Source of the DNA: Liolophura sinensis
Taxonomy: Eukaryota > Mollusca > Polyplacophora > Chitonida > Chitonidae
DNA: 64,000 bases
Direction: 5' to 3'
NCBI RefSeq assembly: GCF_032854445.1
Contig: NW_027017954.1
Span: 372,001-436,000, forward strand
Positions within the stretch are counted from its first letter, which is position 1, and the number at the start of each line of letters is the position of its first letter. This document shows, piece by piece, positions 53,058-64,000 of the stretch. The notes beneath the pieces were generated by a model. It was not told the origin of the DNA, did no database searches, and saw nothing but the letters and a program-made list of their open reading frames with translations. The translations under genes were made by a program, and so were the position numbers.

Positions 53058-53423
53058 GTGAGTGAGTGCGTGCTTGGGGTTTAACGTCGTACTCAACAAT
53101 TTTTCAGTCATATGACGACGAAGGAATCATTAGAGTGCATGTACGTGTAATGTGCCTTCTTGTAGCAGGACGGATTTCCACCGCTCTTTTATCTAGTGCT
53201 GCTTCACTGTGACGACTTACCGAAGGCAAGTAAGCCGCCCCGCCCGAGCCATTATACTGATAGGGTCAACCAGTCGTTGCACTATCCCCTTCATGCTGAA
53301 CGCCAAGCGAGGAAGTTACAACGTCCTCTTTTAAAGTCTTAGGTGTAACTCGATCAAGGATTCATCCTGGATCTACCGGTCCCGAAGCGGACGCTCTACC
53401 AACTGTGCTATCCGGGCCGGTGG
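53058..53423 (-). mobile_element. Full-length tRNA-derived SINE (family 2) present only in copy D
   Basis: A 366-bp insert flanked by CACAAACATGA (53047-53057 and 53424-53434), while copy A near 1357-1367 has the single uninterrupted site. On the minus strand the head carries a tRNA-like A box (ATAGCACAGTTGGTAGAGCG) and B-box-like sequence (GATCGAGTTACACC). The 3' end reads GTACGACGTTAAACCCCAAG then CACT/GAGT repeats. Confidence 0.92.
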
Positions 53424-53696
53424 CACAAACATGAAGCAGAGCGCCAGATACCCCGGGCGCTCTGTCCATATTTTAATACTTACAAGAGAATTATACTCTT
53501 TGCAAAACTTAAGAAACATGAAGTGAGGGAGTTAGATTGAATACGTTCGACCCAATAGTTTTTGCAGTTATTTGTGACGTTTAGTCAGGGCAAAACAGAG
53601 GACATTATTTTATAAAAGGATAACCAAAATGAACACAATACAAAAGGAGACAACATAGGCGACAACGTACATGACGCTCCTTCGATATGATTTTGG

Positions 53697-53928
53697 ATTC
53701 TCCACGGCGGAGGTGCATAGCGGGCCAGCGCAATGGAAGGACCCAAGAGCCTGTCACCAATGCAGCCTTTTCTTCGGTCGTAGGTGGGAAGGTTTCTCAG
53801 CAACCTGCGATTGGTCGTTGGTTTCCCCCGGGCCTCTGCCGGGTTTCCTGCTAAAATAATGCTGTTCGCCACAGTATGAATAAAGTATTCTTGTGTACGG
53901 CGTAAAACACCAATCAAATAAATAAATG
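53697..53928 (+). mobile_element. Family-1 SINE (copy D)
   Basis: Counterpart of 1635-1864; tail TGTACGGCGTAAAACACC. Confidence 0.75.
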
Positions 53929-54597
53929 AAATCAGTGTGATTTCCACGTATAAACTTGTCCGGGATATACATTGTCTAGGTAAAGGGCCAACTGACTCAT
54001 ACTCAACTGACTGTGTGGTGAGGGGGTCTTCTCAGTGTGAGTGCTAAGTTTACACAACACTACTGTAACTGTTGCTGACATTCCCTCAGAACAATTTCTC
54101 TCTCCATGTTGTAAATTTTTGCTGTTGGACGGCAGAGACATAGAGAAACTACAACATATTCCAGTTGTGTTTCATAAAGTGAAATTATTATAACTGACGG
54201 CGTTGTGGTTTTGCACAAAATGCCATTTCGACGTTCGGCTAGACAATAGATGTTTCACGGAGGGGAGTTAAATCTGGTTTTATGTTGAACTGGACAAAGA
54301 ATACAAAGATTTACTCAAAACAAATGGCGAATACTTAAATGTAGCAAATGTTGATGACAGGCATAATACGATGACCCTGGGTATAGTGTCTATGCGTCAA
54401 AGCACCAGATGACATTCATAAATGCAACTTGACTAGCTTTCTGCGCGTTGAGAAAGCATAAGATGACTTCAGGGGATAGTGGGAACCCAGAACCTATTCA
54501 TAGTGGAGTAAGGATGGTCACTCTCCCATAAAAGTAGGGAAAGATAGGCTGATTACATTGAATATTATGTCATCAGTGATGTATAAACCATTCTGTG

Positions 54598-54875
54598 CAC
54601 CGGCCCCGATAGCACAGTTAGTAGAGCGCCACTTGGCGTTCAGCATGAAGGGGTAGTGCAACGACTGGTTGACCCGTATCAGTATAATGGCTCGGGCGGG
54701 GCGGGTTACTTGCCTTCGGTAAGCCGTCTCAGTAAAGTGGCACTAGATGAAAGAGCGGTGGAAATCCCTCCTGCAACAAGGAGGCACATTACATGCACTC
54801 TAAGGAATCCTTCGTCGTCATTTGACCGAAAACTTGTTAAGAACAACGTTAAACCCCAATCACCCACTCTCTCAC
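54598..54875 (+). mobile_element. Family-2 SINE, internally deleted (copy D)
   Basis: Counterpart of 2549-2828. Confidence 0.8.
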
Positions 54876-55518
54876 CTTGCTGTTCAGAGTGGATATTTGC
54901 AGCATTTAGTACTCATTGTAGCATTTTATGGACAGACAATACATCCCACCCAGTCTATGAGTGTACATGTTACGCCCTATTTATCTTCGGTGCAAATCTT
55001 AACTTGCCCTAGATGAAAGGTCAGGCAATCCATACAAGCCGTGGCAATATCTGGTTCTTTGCTAAGGCCAAGTAGTTCTCCCGTTGCTGGAATGAAAAGA
55101 GTTAGGCAATTGACTGGATGATTGAAGGACTTCTAGATAGACGGAGTTATTAGCTCATTTGACAAATGTACAACGACATATAAACCAGTCCTAATGTACA
55201 CAGAAGAGGAAGTATAAGTGTCTACTACAGCTGTTTTGTAATATTGTGCCTTTTTCCCCGCGTGATATATCACTCTCAAACATACACAATCCATAACTGG
55301 TATGTTTACAAAGTGGGTTTACGTACGAAAGAAATACACAGATCCACTTTATGCATGTGGTCATTGTAACTTAATTCATTGAAGATAAAACCTGCTTATG
55401 AACTACTATCTATTTGTTGCACACCGTGTCTAAAGCTTTTGGGAGGCTCAACTAAGCGCGTGTCACATCTAAACCTTGCGTGGCATGGTTTAGGTGTAAA
55501 CAACGATCGTCGCTACTA

Positions 55519-57171
55519 CACTGTTGACCATAAAGTTGGAATAAAATATTTTAGCCACAATCCCAGAAGTTTAATATTATTTTTCGCCTCATAAATAATA
55601 TAAGCCGACACGAATTGATGCATAATCTCTCTCTACTACGTGTACAAAAAAGTTTTATTCTATGCTAATATGAGAATTACATAAGAGGCTCTGATGGTAG
55701 TGATAAAAAGCCCTGTGCCTGGTGCTTCTCCAGTGATCTTCATTCAGAGAGAGGTCAAATTACCTCGCGCATAACGGAGTTCTCGGTTTCGCATGGAACA
55801 AAAAGTAGTGTAGCGGGGATTCCGGCTATGCCTCGTGCTACTCCAATGCCAATTCGCCGGAGAGTGATTGCCCTCCATCAAGAAGGCTACAAACAGTCCG
55901 ATGTTGGCGATTTTGTAGGCATATCGCAAAGTACAGTCAGCAAAATCATCAGACGTCATCGAGACGTGGGTCATTTGCGGCCACGTCAAACTCCAGGACG
56001 ACCACGACTGACTACGAGACGGGATGACCGCCGACTGCTCAATCTCTCTCGCACAAACCGGAAAATGTCTGCGAACCTTCTTCGCCGTTTGTGGCGGAGG
56101 CATTACGGAATCAATGTTTCCCGAACAACGGTGAATCGCAGATTACTTCAGCATGGTTATCGAGCAAGACGTATGACCAAATGTCCCCGCCTAACCGCCC
56201 AACATAGAGTCCAAAGGCCTCGGTGGGCTAGGGAGCACAAACAATTGCAGTTAGGGCATTGGCGACATGTGCTCTTCACGGATGAGAGTTGCTTCTTCCT
56301 GAAACCTGTGGACGGAAGGCAAAGGGTTCGTCGTTTGCGAGGAGAAAGCCTTCGAGATAAATGTGTGCAGGAAAACAATCAAGGGGGTGGCGGTTCAGTA
56401 ATGGTTTGGGCCGGTATTCACTATGGTGGAAAAACGCCGTTGGTGGTGCCCGACGAAAATGTCAACGCCGTCGTGTACATTGATATCCTTGAAAACCATT
56501 GTCTTCCATACGCACGAAGGGTTTATGGAGACAATTTGCAAGACGACAACGCTACACCACACAGGGCTGCTGCAACACGAGAATTTCTTCGGGCACAAGG
56601 GGTGTAGCAGTTACCTTGGCCATCGTGTTCCCCTGATATGAGCCCAATAGAACATGCCTGGGACAAGTTAGGGCGAGCCATCAACGCACGTGACAATATT
56701 GCTGAAAATCTGCAAGAACTGGCACAGGCTCTGATCAGAGTGGAACGTTCTGCCCATTGAATTCATTAACAATCTGGTCGACAGTATGCAACGACGTCTT
56801 GACGCATTGATTCGTGTCAGGGGTGGTCATACGAGATATTAATGACTGTTTCTCTTACAAACTGTATTGTCTGTAACTTATAATACGAAGGGAACAAATA
56901 CGTTTATATTTGTGATATGGAGACATTGCAGTAAAGCCTTCAATGCCAGAAATGTCTTGAAACGTCTTGAAATGCCAGTTTTTGTTTTTACGCCGTTCTA
57001 CAGCCTATAATCGATCCATTAAATATTACAATAGGCTGATATGTGTAGAAAAGACCAACATTTGGTGTTATGCTGATATCTACGCCATAATCAAGCATTC
57101 AATACCGCGTACAATTAGAATAACTCCGAATTCAGTCGAATTAATTTATTCCAACTTTATGGTCAACAGTG
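55519..57171 (+). mobile_element. Tc1/mariner transposon in copy D
   Basis: A 1653-bp element with perfect 26-bp terminal inverted repeats beginning CACTGTTGACCATAAAGTTG, flanked by TA duplications (55517-55518, 57172-57173). Copy A at about 3461-3470 has the uninterrupted target with one TA, so the ends are exact and the insertion postdates the A/D split. Confidence 0.95.
55828..56842 (+). pseudogene. Tc1/mariner transposase, DD34E, one stop and one frameshift
   Basis: The frame opens MPRATPMPIRRRVIALHQEG with a paired-type helix-turn-helix region (VISQ-type DFVGISQSTVSKII), a GRPR hook, then FTDESCF (first D), LQDDNATPHRA (second D) and SPDMSPIEHAWDKL (E), with 34 positions between second D and E. 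A TAG at about 56606 interrupts the region between the last two catalytic residues, and a one-base shift near 56740 moves the C-terminus, which ends GGHTRY, to another frame. The transposase is dead, although the terminal repeats are perfect. Confidence 0.9.
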
Positions 57172-57517
57172 TATTTAGTACTGCAAATTCCCGTTCCTTA
57201 CATTTCTAACCTCAGAAGGGTCCCAAGTTGACATAATTGGTCAACAAAAGATTGCTCTGGTTTTACTCTCTATGCTGTACGTCTATCACACTGTCGTCGC
57301 TTCTCTGGTTTTACTCTCTATGGTGTACGTCTATCACACACAGTCGTCGCTGCTCTGGTTTTACTCTCTATGATGTACGTTTTTAATTACATTGTATTCC
57401 TGCATAAACCGGGATTCTGCTGATGGACTAAGCATCCCCGAGGCATGGTTCCTTTTCATTGTTTTAATGTGATTGTATGTTAAATGTGATGACAACACAA
57501 TTTTCTGAGTATTTCTA

Positions 57518-57730
57518 GACCAGTAATAGTTTCCCAAACCCACAGTAATAGTTACCTCAACCTGTAAGATTAGTTACCAAACTCACAGTAATCGTTTTTA
57601 CAACCCACAGTAATAGTTACCCCAACTCCCAATAATCACAACCTACAGTAATAGTTACCCCAACCCGCAGTAATCGTTATCATTACCCGCGGTAATCGTT
57701 ACCCCAACCCACAGTAACCGCTACCGCTAC
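57518..57730 (+). repeat. Minisatellite, contracted copy D version
   Basis: About ten units of the same 21-bp repeat; the left junction joins sequence equivalent to copy A 3807 directly to repeat sequence equivalent to 5006. Confidence 0.88.
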
Positions 57731-58299
57731 TCAAAAGAACTCAAACTGTGTCCTAATTGTACTCGTATGTATATCGTACTGCCGAACACGTTTTTGTAAA
57801 ATTTAAAGGGATTGTTACCAAATCTTCTTGATAACTTAATTACACGGTGAGTTGTTTAGTTTTGCATCTTTTGTTTAGAGTTTAACATTGGTTTATGTAA
57901 ACCTTGTGTGTTTACTGTGTGGATTCCCATACCATTTAAAATTAAACGGCTTTCCATTCGTCCTGCTGGAGGGCGAATCCCAGGGTGGGGTGTCCTGGGT
58001 CTGTCTCGCTGCTAGCTGCCATTTCTGTTAGAGACGGTTGATATTTTCTCATTTTTAACGCACCAGGGAACTATTTAGAAGTATTCAAAATCTTTGAAAA
58101 ACACTCTCTTATTACATAAGGGCAAATGCATCATTCTCGCCATTAGCTGAGTGATGCCTTAAATATTGTGTAAAAGTTAAATGACACACATTTAACATGG
58201 TCTTAAATGAGATCATGGGGTCTAATTTTAAGTCAGTGTGAAACTTATTAAATATATTGGATTGATTTGATTTTTGATTTATTTGATTTCTTGATTTAT

Positions 58300-58475
58300 T
58301 TATTTATTTGATTTTAAGCTGTACTCAAGAATATTTCATTTATTCGACTATTTTTCCTAGGAAATACCCATACCATCCGCAGGTTGTCGGCAGACCTTCC
58401 CACGTACGGTCGGAGAGGAAGCCAGCATGAGTTGGACTTGAATCCACAGCAATCGGATTGGTGGATTTGATTTTT
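58300..58475 (-). mobile_element. Family-1 SINE, internally deleted (copy D)
   Basis: Counterpart of 5843-6055, missing about 40 bases between the tail and centre. Confidence 0.75.
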
Positions 58476-59757
58476 TTGATTTCTTGCAGTATGGAGGTTT
58501 ATACTGTATATACAATCGCGCCACTTGAACTGTGAAGAGGAGTATTTCTGAAATAAGCTGTCGAGAGTCCCTTACCATGTTAACTAAATGGGCAACTTAC
58601 ACGGCTTACGGCTATTTGGTACCCATTCATATTAGGCTGGACTAGCAATTGTTGCATCTGTAACTATGATGTAGGTACTGAACGTTCTGTTCATATTTAT
58701 CCCCAGTCGGAGTATTATAATCTCTGTAAAATTTATAAGAGATGATATTAAGTTACATGACTTGCATGTATGTTTAGAAGAGAAACCTTAGGGATGGGAA
58801 CAGGAGTTTTGTTTAGAGAGGAATACTGTTTTGAACACAAGAAAGCGCATATTTGGTTAGTGAGTGAACACGGTGTCCACTTCGGTTTATTGACTGGCAA
58901 ATACCTTTAACTTGAATGGCAGCTGAACACTGCATTACTCTTTTAGAAATGTATATGTTTGCTAACATTTTCAAGTAAATGTCCACCGAAATGAGCATGT
59001 ACAATAAAGAATAGAGAAAAGATAATAGCTGAGTCTTCTGAAAACAGACCGTATTTCACCGGTTACATGAGGCCAATTGCCAACTATCACAATGTCATCG
59101 GTGCTCTGGTTTCACTCTCTACGTTATAATCTGTTGTATTTAATTGAGTTTGAGTCTTGTATATTTAACTGAGTTTGGTGACTACGATGATAAGTTTGAT
59201 AACAATCTATTTTTACTTTCCATGCTGATGTCCTTTGTATGGCACAAGCCAGGGTTCTGTTGGTAAACTTAGTCCCAATTCTTGGTTTCTTGGTATTGTT
59301 CATATGTAAATGTCTATGACATGTGACGACACAGCACATCAAGTAATTGTTGCTCAGTGATCTTCCTCACATTGCATTTAACATCACGCACTGCATTTTT
59401 AGACGCAGTTCTGCTTAAACCATTTTGTTACTACATTTGTGAGTTTGTTGTTGTTAAAAGACTTACCTGAACCCTCACAATAATTTCTTTTGTATTCAAG
59501 ATCTGCAAAACTTTCAACGTTCTGTTGGTGGGCTATTTATTAACGAGAACTGTCCCGACTGTCTTGTTTTCATGTAGATGTGTATTAAGTGTGGACATCA
59601 TTTTGAGCAACTCTCGACCAGTTAAGGGTAAATAATAATAATTTGCAATTTTCCACGTCCCAAAGAAAACATATCATTATGTAACTGAATTTAATGAGTA
59701 AGAAAAGGATTTGAACCTGCCCATCGGATGTGTTTTACATCAGTACTAATTTCCTAT

Positions 59758-59893
59758 TTCCAGTCGTACGTTGAAGGACTGCCAGCAACAGGTGGATAGT
59801 CGTGGGTTTTCCACAGACTCCACCATAATACCGCCTGTCCTCGCATAAGTGAAATATTCTTGAGTGCGGTGTAAAACACCAATCCAATAAATA
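59758..59893 (+). mobile_element. Family-1 SINE fragment (copy D)
   Basis: Counterpart of 7318-7455. Confidence 0.7.
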
Positions 59894-60404
59894 TGAACAA
59901 CACTATTACAATTATATGCACTATTAACCATATCAAACAATCTGAACCAAGCAGAATCGTGGGCAATGCCGGCCTTCAATTTTACACATTTACCTCCTAG
60001 AACTGTGTTCGTTTTGCAAGAGCACGTCAACGTTTCTCACAACCAGAATAATAGGGGTTAATAAGCAGTTGAGTCGTTTTGCCTGTCAATCTTCGGACTT
60101 TTACTTACTGTCCATGTAAAAATATCATCGCTGATAACCTTAATATTGCAACACAGACTGAGTCTGCTTGTGAGGAGTACGAAACACAGATGGGCGAGAA
60201 GTATAAATATAAGGGCTAATAAAAACTATTATCCTGTGTTCGAGACACACGTGAATTATTGCCAAATTCATGTAGTAACATCGTACCTTAGGCTATAGGT
60301 ATATCTGTCATTGTGACCCGCGTGTTACCCGGCCAAATAACAGTGTAATTATGACAGTGTGACTTAAGCTCCTTGTAATTGTGCCATTTATATTATAGTT
60401 TCAG

Positions 60405-60539
60405 CTGTGTGCTCCAACGGTACATACGGAACAGACTGTAAATACGACTGTCACTGTAATACTAGTGTGACCTGTGACCCTCAGAATGGTTGTGGAGGGA
60501 ACTGCGCTGCAAGTTGGGACGGACCCACGTGCCAAAGGC
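60405..60539 (+). CDS. Exon: EGF-like module 1 (copy D)
   Basis: Counterpart of 7969-8103; acceptor TTTCAG, donor GTAAGT, phase 1/1. It reads VCSNGTYGTDCKYDCHCN and ends SWDGPTCQR. All cysteines are kept. Confidence 0.83.
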
Positions 60540-63242
60540 GTAAGTAGTCAATGGGCTTTAACTGCATTGTTTGGCAGTATTATAAACGGTCACCAGCAAA
60601 AACTCAGCAGCGAAAGTACATTCTAGTCTTGCCTCATCTCACTGAATATGCGGAAGACAATAGGATCCACTGTCACCAGTGTTCTCTTCATGTGGTGTAT
60701 GTCTGCCTGAAAGCTTTGTGGTTTTTATCACAAGAACTATCAGAAAAGGAACCATGATTAAGAACATTCCATCTTTCATATAAATAATAACGTATTTATT
60801 TATTTGATTGGGGTTTTATTTTACTGATACGACGGCAACCAGCTTTGTTTACTTGTTTGGCAGCTGTATATATCCCCATTTACGACAACATTATCATGAA
60901 TAGCTTGATGCTTATAGGAAATGTCGCTCTGGGAAAACCAACACATCAGTCGTCAGACTACTATAGACATACATCTAACCTGGCTGTTGACGGTATACTG
61001 GGACATTCTTACGCGGGTACACCTTGTACGCACACAGTGAGTAAATCAAGTTCAGGTTCCTGGAGAGTAACACTGAACGCTGTGTACTGGATTGACAACT
61101 TCACCATATACAACAGAAAAAAAGGCTGTAAGTAACCATGTTTAGTCTGATTATTTTCTGTTTCTCTGATTTCCCTGTTTATTTGCACAATGATAGGCAT
61201 TTTGTTTTTCTTTTGCTTTACGCTATTTTCAACGCTTTCAATAATGGGATTGGTATAACACTTTATATCGCAAGAAAAATCAAACAAGTTACCTCTGCAG
61301 AGTAGAGATTTCTGTTAAATACGTATTCGCTTCAGTAATATTCTATTTTCTCTACGGAAAAAAAACGAGCCAACATTGTAAACAAAATTGGATAAATGTA
61401 ACTCATTTTAAAGTTATATTGGGAGATACTGCCACGGTGTGACTGTCAGCTCCTATACGTTGGCCTCGTGTTCGAACCCGTAGACATTATCGGTGTCATA
61501 TAAATGAATGAGGTGCCTAACACGTACAATGCAAATGAAGGTGAGGGTTCAAACCAGTTTGTACATTCCTCTGTTCTGGCAGTTCATGTCCACAATTTAA
61601 CATTATTTGAAGATCGCTTGTCTAATATGCTAGTCACCAATTTGCCAAAGGTCGGTGGTTTCTCCCGTGCAATCGGTTTTCCTCCACCCATGACCTGATT
61701 TCCATCATACAATTCCTGAGCACAGGCTAACGTAACAATCAGATAAATCACTAAATATTTATGTATAAAGAGCAGGATGACATTGCGTTATGCAATAGAG
61801 CTATGCAGCCCATAACCATAGTTGTCGTCTCTTCGAAACTTATCTGTGTCTATCCTTGAGTTTTTACCAAAGAATGTTTTCTTCCTCACAAAAATGTTGT
61901 TGTGTTACGAGAATTCAGTTGAGCAGAGTAATTAGAGGAATTCCTTTTATTACAACACATGAATCTATATCTTTATGTTCTTTACAGTTGGACATCGACT
62001 CAGCGGCTTCACTTTATATGTGGGAAACACCTCCCATGATTACAAAACCTGTTATAATGACACTACAGACTATACCAAGACCCCCGGGGCCATCGTAACC
62101 GGACACTGTACGGGAGGTCCGGTGTCAGGAGACAGCGTCAGGATAAGGTCACGGCCAGGTGTACCACTAACACTTTGTGAAGTTCTCATCTACGGTACGT
62201 TTATGGATCATGTCTTAATTTGCATAATTTTCTGTTTCTTATGTTCGTATACGTGGCGAAGGGTATAATTGCGTTTTAATAGTTCCCTAATTCAATCATC
62301 GCATACTGCATACCAGGGGCGGGTGTCATTCCCATTCACGGTTATACATTTATTTGTATAATCTGCTTGTCGATAACAACGTATATCACGTGATGAAGTG
62401 GAAATGCTCCAGTCCGCTGTCAGGAGTCCACGTCATTTTTGTGAAGTGTTTGTATCTATGTATACTTGGGGTTTTCAGTCGTTCTTAACAATCTTTCAGT
62501 CATATTTACCACGAGGAATCATTAGGTGTGTGTGTATATATACTCGTACTGTGTCTTCTTATGGTCCATGCTGCAACAGTGCTGCCGCCACTGAAGTACC
62601 ATGCCGAAGACAACACACATGACACGCTCACCAAATCACAATATACTGACACCGGACAGATCAGTAATATTTCTTTGCTCTAACGTCTTAGTGCTGAGCG
62701 CCAAGAGAGGCAGCAACAAGTATCATTTTTAAAGTCTTTGGTATGACCAGGGCCAGGTTTGCCTCGTGAAGTGCTTAGCTACGGTACATTGACGTATCTG
62801 TGATAACAACCTGTCAGCATGTAACTGAATATGGCACAGTTGTACACAGTTAGGTGAGACAAGACTGTTACACCGAGGTAGTTTCTTTATAACGGCTTCA
62901 AAACTCCGTCCAAATCTCTACGTGAGGGAATAGAAAACTATATTAAGTATGAAACAGAAAACTATGTGTATCAACCCATTGTACTACACACAGGCGTTAT
63001 TGGTGTTATCTGGGGTTAAATATGTATAGACAATACATAGCTGAAATGTTTAGAGGGAAGGATGAGTTTGTTAGTAATTTAGTCTCAACCAATGACGATT
63101 TGTGGCAACTAGGATAAACGTTTCTAATTAATTATACTCCTAACAGTGTGTTCTGCTGGATGGTATGGTGAAATGTGTGGACGACAATGTAATACAACGA
63201 CAGCCTGTTCCAAATGTGACATCGCAGGGACACGATGTACAG
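60405..63242 (+). CDS. Receptor-like gene copy D, first four mature-protein exons (partial, runs off the window)
   Basis: A paralogue of copy A with exons 60405-60539 (EGF), 60918-61127 and 61988-62194 (F-type lectin), 63147-63242 (short EGF). Exon lengths 135, 210, 207 and 96 are the same as in copy A, all splice sites are conserved and all frames are open. Intronic sequence is conserved too, so the duplication is fairly recent. Differences include YGTDC for YGPDC, NRKKGC for NREEGC in the lectin sugar-site region, and NDTTDYTKTPGA for KDTTPNTTTPGP. The rest of the gene lies beyond base 64000. Confidence 0.8.
60918..61127 (+). CDS. Exon: F-type lectin N-terminal half (copy D)
   Basis: Counterpart of 8482-8691, starting NVALGKPTHQSSDYYRH and ending NFTIYNRKKGC. 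The acidic residues that follow the conserved Arg in copy A (EE) are Lys-Lys here, which changes the charge next to the expected glycan site. Confidence 0.85.
61988..62194 (+). CDS. Exon: F-type lectin C-terminal half (copy D)
   Basis: Counterpart of 9564-9770, reading GHRLSGFTLYVGNTSHDY and ending LTLCEVLIYG. Same length, splice sites and phase as copy A. Confidence 0.85.
62462..62765 (-). mobile_element. Old family-2 SINE (copy D)
   Basis: Counterpart of 10040-10335. Confidence 0.6.
63147..63242 (+). CDS. Exon: short EGF-like module 2 (copy D)
   Basis: Counterpart of 10723-10818, reading VCSAGWYGEMCGRQC and ending CDIAGTRCT; acceptor TAACAG, donor GTAAAG. Confidence 0.75.
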
Positions 63243-64000
63243 GTAAAGTGGCTTTAACATAAATAATAGACTTATGCTGACTAAGAGTAGAAAGATAAAT
63301 GTGGTAATACACGAAAGTGATGACCAATCTGGAAAACTGTCAGATGAAGTTATGTTCTATCTTACAAGAGAGAAGAAATTCCATTTATCTCCAACACCTA
63401 AATGGTAAATTTTTATCTCAAAAGTTTTACAACATATTTATTTGTATAAAATCACTTCGAATTTTATATATTTGACTGGTGTTTAACCAAGAGTGCTGAA
63501 GAGTATTTTGTTGTATGACTACTGTCAGCTTTATGGATGCAGAGTGCCTGGAGTCAGCCAATCACCTTTGCTACGTACCAGACAAATCTATACACTTAAA
63601 TCCACCGTTTAAACAGCGACAACTTGATTCAAACAGAAGGCCTCACTGACCAACAGCCAATCACTTCTCAGTTTGCGTTCGTTAAATCCAGTATAATACC
63701 ACTTTCGCTAATTTTTATATCAAATTAAATTATATATAATGTGTATAATGTATACTGTCATATCTACGGCTTTATTGTCGGGTATTCTTCTGGTATATAC
63801 ACTTGCTGAACGTAATGGGCACCTAACTCATACACCGACAGTCAGGTTTGTATAGCTTGCTACCGCACCTTGCAGGCAAGCCAAACAAGCAGACTGATGA
63901 CGTCTATTCAGCGCGAATGGGTTTGGATACATTTTAGTGTCTCCTATTTAATGCGGTCAACAGTGCATAATATCTGCATCCTCTCGTGTCGGTTTGTGTT

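Larger units (their letters stand above)
51710..64000 (+). repeat. Large tandem duplication, copy D side
   Basis: Collinear with 1-11587. Copy-specific changes are a SINE (53058-53423), a Tc1/mariner element (55519-57171) and loss of about 1.2 kb corresponding to 3807-5006 of copy A. The two copies differ by scattered substitutions at an overall level of several percent by eye. Confidence 0.9.

Overview
This is a eukaryotic nuclear window, AT-rich and intron-rich, most likely from a mollusc. Three things point there: many copies of tRNA-derived SINEs whose central domain and tail are familiar from bivalve and gastropod genomes, Tc1/mariner, jockey-like, Penelope-like and Ty3/gypsy elements of invertebrate type, and a receptor gene built from lectin and EGF-like modules. 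No bacterial-style genes, operons or CRISPR arrays are present. Most open reading frames over 60 codons are chance frames in introns or repeats.

The host content is a tandem array of a receptor-like gene on the + strand. Copy A (7969-37858, possibly with a damaged first exon near 247) can be followed from an EGF-like exon, through a two-exon F-type-lectin (F5/8C-like) domain, through nine more EGF-like exons (one of them decayed, at 17210), to a transmembrane exon and a short tyrosine-rich tail ending at 37858. Nearly all introns are phase 1 and the extracellular exons are multiples of three. The exons join in frame without correction. Copy D (51710-64000 and beyond the edge) is a paralogue whose first four exons match copy A exon for exon with identical lengths. 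Between them lie two vestigial copies of the 5' flank, B (44680-46215) and C (47330-51060). Copy C keeps the best signal-peptide exon and TATA box and could serve copy D.

Region by region: 1-7900 is the 5' flank/first intron of copy A, with SINEs and a 21-bp minisatellite (4378-5277). 7969-24989 holds the exons, including an intragenic duplication (14.65-16.4 kb and 20.26-22.0 kb). 25118-36107 is a large intronic nest: an old, broken Ty3/gypsy element on + into which a young gypsy element on - (29304-35494, identical-looking 1015-bp LTRs) has inserted. Both show integrase before reverse transcriptase, a Ty1/copia-like order known in Gmr1-like gypsy elements, and the young copy lacks the RT palm. 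36443-37858 holds the last exons of copy A. 38-44.6 kb is intergenic with repeats and a Tc1/mariner copy. 44.7-51.7 kb holds flank copies B and C with LINE and Penelope insertions. 51.7-64 kb is copy D, carrying a mariner and a SINE that are absent from the matching sites of copy A.

Copies A and D can be compared base by base, so empty sites for insertions and deletions can be read directly from this window.
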